A stretch of DNA of 21,189 nucleotides, taken from the NCBI GenBank assembly GCA_964534905.1, contig CAZHPZ010000026.1, positions 1-21,189 on the forward strand, given 5' to 3'. Position 1 is the first letter of the stretch, and the number at the start of each line of letters is the position of its first letter. Below are positions 15,438-21,189 of this stretch, piece by piece. The position numbers and the translations under genes are program-made. Origin of the DNA: RGIG4608 sp964534905 (lineage in GTDB: Bacteria; Bacillota; Clostridia; Oscillospirales; CAG-272). The notes below the pieces were generated by a model. It did no database searches. It had not been told where the DNA came from and saw nothing but the letters and a program-made list of their open reading frames with translations.

Positions 15438-16982
15438 ATGTATTCTAAAATATTCAGTGCGGGGCTTTCGGGCATAGACGGCTTCATAGTTACCGTCGAA
15501 TGCAGTGCCAGAAACAAAATTCCGAGCTTTGAGCTTGTAGGACTTCCCGACCTTGCCGTCAAGGAAGCAAAGGAACGTGTCAGAAACGCCTGCGCAAACT
15601 GCGGATTACCGTTTCCCACGGCTGCCATAACTGTAAACCTTGCCCCCGCCGACAAAAAGAAGGAGGGCTCAGCACTCGATCTGCCGATACTTCTTTCAAT
15701 TCTGCATGCAGGAGCGATCATTTCTCCCGACAAGGATTTGTCGAATAAATGCTTTGTCGGTGAGCTTTCTCTCTCGGGTGAGGTACGCGGAGTGCGCGGT
15801 GTGCTTTCTATGTGCGTTGCGGCAAAAAACGCGGGACTTAAGCAATTTTACGTGCCCGCAGTCAATGCCGATGAGGCGTCCGCCGTTGAGGGGATAGAAA
15901 TAATTCCCGTATCGAATGTTACGGAGCTTGTTCTTCATCTGAACGGCACGCTTGACATCAGTCCCGTTAAGTTCGATCCCGAAAAATTCGGAGGCAGTGC
16001 AAGTCCGTACGACATAGACTTCTCCGACGTTAAAGGGCAAGCGCTCGCAAAGCGTGCTATGGAGATAGCCGCGGCAGGCGGCCACAATATTCTGCTGATA
16101 GGCCCTCCGGGAACAGGCAAATCAATGCTTGCAAAGCGTTTGCCGACGATACTTCCGCCTCTCACCTTTGACGAGGCAATAGAAACAACGAAGATATATT
16201 CCGTTTCGGGCTCACTCAAGGGCGGACAGTCCCTGCTCCGTACACGCCCGTTCCGTTCTCCTCACCACACCATGAGCGCGGTAAGCCTTGTGGGCGGAGG
16301 AGCAAATCCAATGCCCGGAGAGGTTTCCCTCTCGCACAACGGAGTTCTCTTTCTTGACGAGCTTCCCGAATTTCCAAAGCAGGTCACGGACACTCTCCGT
16401 CAGCCTCTTGAGGATGGAAGGGTTACTATAACGCGTGCCGCCGCAAAGGTCACATTCCCCTGCAATTTTATGCTTGTTGCGGCAATGAATCCATGCCGAT
16501 GCGGATATTACGGTCATCCGACAAAGCCGTGCACGTGCAAGCCCGAGGACGTTAAACGCTATATTTCGAGAATAAGCGGTCCTCTGCTTGACAGAATAGA
16601 TATTCAGATAGAGCTTCCCTCTCTGACGTATACCGAAATATCATCCGACGCGGAAGCCTCGGAAACAAGTGCGGACGTAAGGGAGAGAGTTGTAAGGGCA
16701 AGAACCTTTTCCGAGAAAAGAATGCTCGCTGCGGGATACAAAACTAAGAGCAATGCAAATCTTGACGCGGCAGAGGTAAGAAAATTTTGCCCGCTTGACG
16801 ACGGAGCGAACGAGCTTCTCAAATCGGCATATGACGCACTCGGTCTTTCGGCTCGCGGATACGACAGAATACTGAGAGTCGCAAGGACAATAGCCGATCT
16901 CGATTCAAGCGACATCATACTCGCAGAGCACATCGCCGAGGCTATACAGCTCCGCACGCTCGATAAAAAGTATTGGGGATAA
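15438..16982 (+). CDS. yifB: YifB/ComM family AAA ATPase (Mg chelatase-like)
   Basis: This 514-residue protein has the YifB layout. An N-terminal Lon-protease-like ChlI domain (about residues 1-170) is followed by an AAA+ Mg-chelatase-type module with GPPGTGKSMLAKRL near residue 222 and GVLFLDELPEF near residue 302. The family-specific cysteine segment NPCRCGYYGHP with CTCK follows near residue 353, then the C-terminal helical domain. ComM, its best-studied relative, is a hexameric helicase that drives branch migration during natural transformation; many carriers are not known to be competent. A TTGGAG site lies about seven bases before the ATG. No intrinsic terminator follows, so transcription may read through to the next gene. 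Confidence 0.95.
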   Translation: MYSKIFSAGLSGIDGFIVTVECSARNKIPSFELVGLPDLAVKEAKERVRNACANCGLPFPTAAITVNLAPADKKKEGSALDLPILLSILHAGAIISPDKDLSNKCFVGELSLSGEVRGVRGVLSMCVAAKNAGLKQFYVPAVNADEASAVEGIEIIPVSNVTELVLHLNGTLDISPVKFDPEKFGGSASPYDIDFSDVKGQALAKRAMEIAAAGGHNILLIGPPGTGKSMLAKRLPTILPPLTFDEAIETTKIYSVSGSLKGGQSLLRTRPFRSPHHTMSAVSLVGGGANPMPGEVSLSHNGVLFLDELPEFPKQVTDTLRQPLEDGRVTITRAAAKVTFPCNFMLVAAMNPCRCGYYGHPTKPCTCKPEDVKRYISRISGPLLDRIDIQIELPSLTYTEISSDAEASETSADVRERVVRARTFSEKRMLAAGYKTKSNANLDAAEVRKFCPLDDGANELLKSAYDALGLSARGYDRILRVARTIADLDSSDIILAEHIAEAIQLRTLDKKYWG

Positions 16983-17028
16983 GCAAAGGTGCATATCACA
17001 GCTCCAAGTCGTTCGCATTTAAAAATTA

Positions 17029-17057
17029 TTGACAAAATTTCCGTAATATTGTATAAT
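17029..17057 (+). promoter_or_regulatory. Promoter of the lipoprotein gene
   Basis: Consensus TTGACA (17029-17034) and TATAAT (17052-17057) are spaced by 17 bases. They lie 57 bases before the start at 17115. With the AGGAGG ribosome site this predicts strong expression. Confidence 0.88.
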
Positions 17058-17114
17058 GTAATCGCAGACAGAGCAAAAAATCCAAAAATTAATATAGCCT
17101 AAGGAGGGATCTTA

Positions 17115-18029
17115 ATGAAATCCTTTATAAAGAAAACCATTTCGGCAAGCCTTGTGCTAATTTTGATTTTTGCCATATGTACGCCCCTCACCGCCTGCTA
17201 TCACGTAAACAGCGGTTCTCTTTCGGATATTGAGGGCACGTACAGGCTCACGGGATACCTCGGCAAGGAGGATCTTAAGGAAGCTCGCGGAATTGAGCTT
17301 TCAATAGTTATCAGATCCGACGGAACGGGATATTATGCCTACAAATCGAACGATACGGATGCGTACATCTCGCCCATAAAATGCGAATTTGAGGCTGATG
17401 AGGAAAACCCGGGAAAATATTCCTACGTTACTCTAACATTCTCTAAAGACAGCACCAAGCACAGACTTGCTATCGACGCAAAAAACAAAAACCTGAACTC
17501 TCAAACAGCGGTTTGGAAAGGTAGCCTTTTTGACGGCAACCTCACGATTGACTACTATATTGATGTCGATTTCACCAAAATAAGCAAAGATACCGACCTC
17601 ACGTCCTTAAAAAAGGATTTCGGAGACATTCCCTTTTATCCGTTCGGTTCACTCGATTTCGGAGGCATCTATAAGCTCGGATATTTGAAAAGCGGCGGGA
17701 CGGGCTCGGACAATTTTGTCTATTACTATGTCAGATTCGATCCGCAAAAGTCTTTGGGAGAAGCTTGGTATATGCTCAAGGAGGACGAAGAGGCGGTTCA
17801 CAGGAATTTCAAGCTTTCTGTCGTTGAGGACGGCTCAAAATTTTATTATAAGTTTGACGGCACACGTGTAGACCCGAGCACTGCGGAATATGACGATTAT
17901 ATTACCCACCGATACCGCGACGGCTCACTTGTTCTCGATTACTTCGGATATCTTAGCGATGAGGAGCTTGAAGCGGAAATTGCAAACGACATTTCTCAAT
18001 ACCTCGAATCCAAATCTCAACCGGAATAA
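17115..18029 (+). CDS. Hypothetical lipoprotein with two similar beta-rich halves
   Basis: I do not recognise this 304-residue protein. It has a lipoprotein signal peptide: basic MKSFIKK start, hydrophobic core, and lipobox L-T-A-C with Cys28 as the lipidated residue. The mature part is rich in aromatic residues and looks like beta strands. Two halves begin alike (GTYRLTGYL near residue 40, GIYKLGYL near residue 190) and end alike (DGNLTIDYY, DGSLVLDYF), suggesting an internal duplication, perhaps of a lipocalin-like barrel. The C-terminus is acidic and helical. A consensus promoter, an AGGAGG site seven bases before the ATG and a strong terminator make it a stand-alone, probably well expressed, membrane-anchored surface protein. 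Confidence 0.85.
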   Translation: MKSFIKKTISASLVLILIFAICTPLTACYHVNSGSLSDIEGTYRLTGYLGKEDLKEARGIELSIVIRSDGTGYYAYKSNDTDAYISPIKCEFEADEENPGKYSYVTLTFSKDSTKHRLAIDAKNKNLNSQTAVWKGSLFDGNLTIDYYIDVDFTKISKDTDLTSLKKDFGDIPFYPFGSLDFGGIYKLGYLKSGGTGSDNFVYYYVRFDPQKSLGEAWYMLKEDEEAVHRNFKLSVVEDGSKFYYKFDGTRVDPSTAEYDDYITHRYRDGSLVLDYFGYLSDEELEAEIANDISQYLESKSQPE

Positions 18030-18042
18030 TGATTTAAAATTC

Positions 18043-18073
18043 ATCCCGACTGCAATGCAGTCGGGATTTTTTA
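18043..18073 (+). terminator. Terminator of the lipoprotein gene
   Basis: A 12-base perfect stem (18043-18054 with 18056-18067) ends in a T-run. It starts 13 bases after the stop codon. Confidence 0.95.
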
Positions 18074-18124
18074 TGCATTTTCCTGTATTATTTTGTTCTT
18101 ATTCACAAAATATACATTTTTAGG

Positions 18125-18133
18125 TGATATAAT
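18125..18133 (+). promoter_or_regulatory. Extended -10 promoter of the acyltransferase-transporter pair
   Basis: TGA followed by TATAAT (18128-18133) forms an extended -10 element (TGn-TATAAT), 75 bases before the start at 18208. No good -35 is visible at 16-18 bases; TTCACA at 18102-18107 is too far. Extended -10 promoters often lack a -35. Confidence 0.5.
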
Positions 18134-18207
18134 ATTAAAGAATATGCGCTTTTTGTCGGCACGGAAATTCTCCTCCGACCGCTTTTGTGCACACTTAAGG
18201 AAGTAAT

Positions 18208-19422
18208 ATGAAAAGCAATAATAAGTCTAAAAAATGGACAAAATCACGTCACAAGGTCATAACGTCGATTGCTCGTACCCTCGTGTCGCCGTATTGCAGG
18301 CTGCGATACGGAATAACGGTCAAACCGTTTGAGGACGGGGACGGGCAGTATCTGATACTTTCAAACCATCAAACGCCGTTTGATCAATTCTTCTGCGGTA
18401 TGGCATTCAAGCAGCCCGTATATTATCTTGCGACAGAGGATATTTTTTCAAAGGGCTTTGTCTCATCTGTAATACGCTACCTTGTAGCTCCGATACCGAT
18501 CAAGAAGCAAACGCTCGATCTACATGCGATAATAGCCTGTATGAGAGTTGCAGCCGAGGGCGGAAGCATCGCAATATTTCCCGAGGGCAACAGAACATAC
18601 AGCGGACGCACGGAATATATAAATCCGTCGATAACAGCACTTGTAAGAAAGCTTAATATTCCCGTTGCACTCTTCAGAATAGAGGGCGGATACGGCACTC
18701 AGCCGCGTTGGAGCGACGTTATACGCAAGGGCAAAATGAGCGCGGGAGTTACGCGTGTCATAGAGACGTCCGAATACTCTCAAATGTCCGACGATGAGCT
18801 TTTCGATACGATAAGAAATGAGCTTTACGTCAACGAGGCGGCAAACGGCGGCGAATATCGCCACAAAAGGCTTGCGGAGCATCTTGAGCGTGCAATATAT
18901 TTCTGCCCGTTCTGCGGTCTTTCGGAGTTTGAAAGTCACGGCGACACGATCACCTGCAAAAAATGCGGAAAGATGATCAGATATACCGAAAAAAAGAAGC
19001 TTTGCGGAATTGGATTTGATTTTCCGTACAATTCAGTTGCCGAATGGTACGACGCACAGGCTGAGCATATGAACGCCCTTGACGTGACACAGCTTACACA
19101 AAAGCCTCTTTTTGAGGACGTATCCGACGTTTACGAGGTAATTCCCTGTAAAAAGAAAAAACTGATCGCAAAGGGCTTGTCTGCGAGACTATACGGCGAC
19201 AGAGCAGAGGTTTCGGGAAACGGATATTCTCTTACCCTGCCCTTTGACCGCTGCTCAACCCTTACAGTGCTCGGCAGAAATAAGCTCAATGCTTACTGCG
19301 GCGGTCAAGTATATCAGTTCAAGGGTTCAAAGCGTTTTAACGCCCTTAAATACGTTCACGTTTTTTACAGGTACAAAAACATAAAGCGAGGAAATGAAAA
19401 TGGAAAATTTTTGGGACTATAA
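18208..19422 (+). CDS. PlsC-like 1-acylglycerol-3-phosphate acyltransferase with C-terminal zinc ribbon
   Basis: The first roughly 210 residues match lysophosphatidate-type acyltransferases. NHQTPFD near residue 53 supplies the catalytic His and Asp (NHx4D), and FPEGNRTYSG near residue 124 is the substrate-binding motif. Such enzymes acylate the 2-position of lysophosphatidic acid in membrane lipid synthesis. At 404 residues the protein is much longer than plain PlsC (about 200-250). A CPFC...CKKC zinc ribbon occupies residues about 232-253, followed by about 150 residues of beta-rich sequence with no recognised family. The tail might sense or bind a regulator. There is no obvious membrane span. 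The start follows an AAGGA site by about six bases. Its end overlaps the next gene by 23 bases. The acyltransferase fold is firm; the substrate is not. Confidence 0.85.
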   Translation: MKSNNKSKKWTKSRHKVITSIARTLVSPYCRLRYGITVKPFEDGDGQYLILSNHQTPFDQFFCGMAFKQPVYYLATEDIFSKGFVSSVIRYLVAPIPIKKQTLDLHAIIACMRVAAEGGSIAIFPEGNRTYSGRTEYINPSITALVRKLNIPVALFRIEGGYGTQPRWSDVIRKGKMSAGVTRVIETSEYSQMSDDELFDTIRNELYVNEAANGGEYRHKRLAEHLERAIYFCPFCGLSEFESHGDTITCKKCGKMIRYTEKKKLCGIGFDFPYNSVAEWYDAQAEHMNALDVTQLTQKPLFEDVSDVYEVIPCKKKKLIAKGLSARLYGDRAEVSGNGYSLTLPFDRCSTLTVLGRNKLNAYCGGQVYQFKGSKRFNALKYVHVFYRYKNIKRGNENGKFLGL

Positions 19423-20815
19423 CGTGTGGGAATGGATATTCATTTTCGCAGTTCTGCTCGGAAGCTTGCTTGCGGGCAATATCATAAAAAAGAGCATACC
19501 CGTGCTTCGTGATTCTCTGATTCCGACGTCCGTTCTCGGCGGTGCGATACTTCTTATCGTCGGATATGTTTATAAGACGGTGTTCGGAGTAAGTATGCTC
19601 GAGCAGGGCGACGTGGTGCTTGCAATATTCGGCGACGAGGCAAGATCGAAATTCGAAATGATAACCTACCACACCTTGGCTCTCGGATTTATCGCTTCGA
19701 CTCTTAAAACCACGGGCGGAAAGCTCACAAAGAAAAGGCAGACCGAAATATTCAACACGGGGCTCACCACCGTTTCCACCTATCTTCTTCAAGGCGTTGT
19801 CGGATTCGGTATAACTCTCGTGGCGGCTCTCATAATTCCCGGATTTTTCTCGGCGGCGGGCGTTCTTCTTCCCTTTGGATACGGTCAGGGCACAGGTCAA
19901 GCAATGAATTACGGCTCAATATATGAAACTCAGTTCGGCTTTGTCGGCGGTAAGAGCTTCGGACTTACCGTTGCCGCACTCGGATTTATATCCGCAAGCA
20001 TCGGCGGAGTTCTCCACCTCAATATAATGAAAAAGAAGGGCAAGCTTAAGCTGTCGGAAAGAAACGACGGCAGCCTGCACACGGATTCCATAGAATCGGA
20101 TAACGAAATTCCGATGCAGGAGAGCGTTGATAAAATGACCGTTCAGATCGCACTCATATTTCTCGCATATATGATAGCATACGTGCTTATGTGGGTGATA
20201 TCTCTCATCGTTCCGAGTATGAAAGCGGTTATTTACGGTTTTAACTTTCTTCTCGGCGTTATCTCGGCAATCCTTGTCAAGTCGCTCCTCGGCCTGTTTC
20301 AGAAAAAGGGCATTATCAAGAAAAAGTATACCAATAACTTTTTGATGACAAGACTCAGCAACTTCTTCTTTGATCTTATGATAGTTTCGGGCATAGCCGC
20401 TATCAGCCTCGATACACTTGAGGACTATTGGGGCATACTCATAATTCTCGGCGTGGCAGGTGCGGTTATTACATACGCGTATAACCGTTTTGTCGCAAAG
20501 AAGCTGTTCCCCGATTACTATGAGGAGCAATTTCTTACTATGTACGGAATGCTCACGGGAACGGCAAGCACGGGCGTTATTCTTTTGCGCGAGATTGATA
20601 AGGATTTCAAAACTCCCGCGTCCGATAACCTCGTTTATCAAAATCTTCCCGCAATAGTTTTCGGATTTCCGATAATGTTCCTTGCAACGCTTGCACCGAA
20701 AAAGCCCCTGCTCTCTTTTATAATATTCTTTGCTCTGCTCGTGATAATGAATATCATACTTTTCAGAGCACAGATATTCGGAGCAATTCGCAAAAAGAGC
20801 AAAAAAGATAAATAA
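19400..20815 (+). CDS. GltS-like sodium/glutamate symporter family transporter
   Basis: The 471-residue membrane protein resembles the sodium:glutamate symporter (GltS/ESS) family, which imports glutamate with sodium. About ten or eleven hydrophobic spans fall into two halves. Each half has a glycine-rich re-entrant-type motif: FGYGQGTGQAMNYG in the first (near residue 160) and YGMLTGTASTGVILLREID in the second (near residue 385). The charged loop near residues 210-240 divides them. GltS of E. coli is about 400 residues, so this is a longer relative and its substrate may differ. An ATG at 19394 is in frame but sits too close to the GAGG site; the ATG at 19400 lies eight bases after it and is preferred. 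The 23-base overlap with the acyltransferase implies coupling. Confidence 0.85.
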   Translation: MENFWDYNVWEWIFIFAVLLGSLLAGNIIKKSIPVLRDSLIPTSVLGGAILLIVGYVYKTVFGVSMLEQGDVVLAIFGDEARSKFEMITYHTLALGFIASTLKTTGGKLTKKRQTEIFNTGLTTVSTYLLQGVVGFGITLVAALIIPGFFSAAGVLLPFGYGQGTGQAMNYGSIYETQFGFVGGKSFGLTVAALGFISASIGGVLHLNIMKKKGKLKLSERNDGSLHTDSIESDNEIPMQESVDKMTVQIALIFLAYMIAYVLMWVISLIVPSMKAVIYGFNFLLGVISAILVKSLLGLFQKKGIIKKKYTNNFLMTRLSNFFFDLMIVSGIAAISLDTLEDYWGILIILGVAGAVITYAYNRFVAKKLFPDYYEEQFLTMYGMLTGTASTGVILLREIDKDFKTPASDNLVYQNLPAIVFGFPIMFLATLAPKKPLLSFIIFFALLVIMNIILFRAQIFGAIRKKSKKDK

Positions 20816-20820
20816 GATCA

Positions 20821-20855
20821 AAATCGGACGGAGCAATGCTCCGTCCGATTTTAGT
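20821..20855 (+). terminator. Terminator of the transporter gene
   Basis: A perfect 15-base stem (20821-20835 with 20837-20851) is followed by a short T-rich stretch. It begins six bases after the stop codon. The inverted symmetry is strong enough that it could also act on the other strand. Confidence 0.93.
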
Positions 20856-20896
20856 CTTGTTAGATAAACATTTTTCATCAAATCCTCAAAAATCCC

Positions 20897-20925
20897 TTGA
20901 CAATTCGAACAAAATATGTTATTAT
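20897..20925 (+). promoter_or_regulatory. Promoter upstream of the structured region and tRNA-Ser
   Basis: TTGACA (20897-20902) and TATTAT (20920-20925) are separated by exactly 17 bases. The predicted start is near 20932. No convincing protein gene follows, so it should make either a small RNA or the tRNA precursor. Confidence 0.8.
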
Positions 20926-20931
20926 ATTTGA

Positions 20932-21095
20932 GTCGTGTAATGATGGTAATGGGTGAGCGACTCAAAAAGGACACAGTGTGTCGTTTTTGTGAGCGTGTCA
21001 CGAAAATAATGAGAAATGGAGCCGAATTATTCGGCGTGCATTTCGACTATATTTTCGGAAGGGCACGAGTCTTGAAAGCCCTTGGTTTTCGATAG
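20932..21095 (+). ncRNA. Candidate structured small RNA or tRNA leader
   Basis: The 311-base gap 20816-21127 holds a terminator, a promoter and this stretch. Most of it can pair. There is a hairpin at 20970-20982 (GACAC/GTGTC). A long nested stem at 21001-21057 has three perfect segments: CGAAAATA with TATTTTCG (outer), GAAATG with CATTTC (middle) and GCCGAA with TTCGGC (inner, TTA loop). The loop between outer and middle stems has tandem GA opposite GA. A final hairpin, AAGGGC/GCCCTT (21059-21084), precedes GGTTTTC and may be a weak terminator. No known RNA family was recognised. A 51-codon frame (20940-21095) also runs through it, but it has no ribosome binding site. Confidence 0.4.
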
Positions 21096-21127
21096 CTTTA
21101 CCCTAAAATTTGCACAACTTAATATAC

Positions 21128-21189
21128 GGAGAGATATCGAAGCGGTCATAACGAGGCGGTCTTGAAACCTGCTCGGTTCTGTCCTTTCA
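21128..21189 (+). tRNA. tRNA-Ser (anticodon TGA), 5' part, cut by window end
   Basis: The sequence starts with GGAGAGA, TA, a three-base D stem TCG/CGA and a D loop containing GG, which is the usual start of a serine tRNA. The anticodon loop reads CTTGAAA with anticodon TGA, decoding UCA. The anticodon stem is imperfect: GCGGT against CCTGC gives three standard pairs, one G-T wobble and one mismatch next to the loop. A long variable arm begins, then the window ends; the T arm and acceptor end are not visible. Confidence 0.7.

Noticed and set aside
19916..21001. A 361-codon open frame on the minus strand opposite the transporter
   Set aside because: It crosses the terminator and the promoter region at 20821-20925 and its product is low-complexity and Cys/His-rich without a family, as expected of an antisense shadow.
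1..21189. Mobile elements, CRISPR arrays, phage genes or defence systems
   Set aside because: No transposase, integrase, spaced direct repeats, Cas or toxin-antitoxin genes were seen; gene content is core and syntenic.

Overview
This window looks like chromosomal core DNA from a spore-forming, Gram-positive Clostridia-type bacterium (Firmicutes). Four features point that way. Sporulation genes are present: yqfC, yqfD, a YlbJ-like membrane protein and a SleB-type cell-wall hydrolase. The yqfC-yqfD-phoH-ybeY-era-recO order is typical of Firmicutes. Ribonuclease M5 and MutS2 are encoded. Ribosome binding sites are strong GGAG-like and promoters are near-consensus TTGACA/TATAAT. Base composition is moderate and fairly even, except for a visibly more A/T-rich pilin gene. 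No transposase, CRISPR array, phage gene or rRNA is visible.

Left part (1-9672), all on the minus strand. Two single genes, a DUF1385/YqhQ-type membrane protein and a divergent PRPP synthetase-like protein, each end at their own terminator. They are followed (in coordinate order) by a tight seven-gene operon read right to left: yqfC-yqfD-phoH-ybeY-era-recO-mutS2. Gaps between its genes are 1 to 21 bases. It joins mother-cell sporulation genes to ribosome maturation (YbeY, Era), a PhoH ATPase, and DNA or ribosome quality control (RecO, MutS2). Several starts were moved from an upstream TTG or GTG to an ATG that follows a proper ribosome binding site.

Middle part (9673-12520). A ylbJ-like gene diverges from yqfC with overlapping promoter regions. 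It converges with a stand-alone type IV prepilin-like gene on the minus strand. The prepilin gene has a near-consensus promoter and a structured leader of about 140 nt. Divergent from that is a secreted SleB-like hydrolase with a copper-amine-oxidase-N-like domain.

Right part (12521-21189), all on the plus strand. A U32 family (TrhP-like) protein, undecaprenyl-diphosphatase UppP, RNase M5 and a YifB/ComM-type AAA ATPase form a likely operon. Next come an unrecognised two-repeat lipoprotein with its own promoter and terminator, then a PlsC-like acyltransferase with an appended zinc ribbon that overlaps a GltS-like transporter. The window ends with a promoter, a strongly self-complementary stretch that may encode a small RNA, and the first 62 bases of a serine tRNA (anticodon TGA) cut by the window edge.

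Most of the window is ordinary core genome. The least explained parts are the pilin leader RNA (11256-11395), the structured region before the tRNA (20930-21095), the duplicated-domain lipoprotein and the acyltransferase with a zinc ribbon. All pairings and spacings were read by eye; no search or folding program was run.
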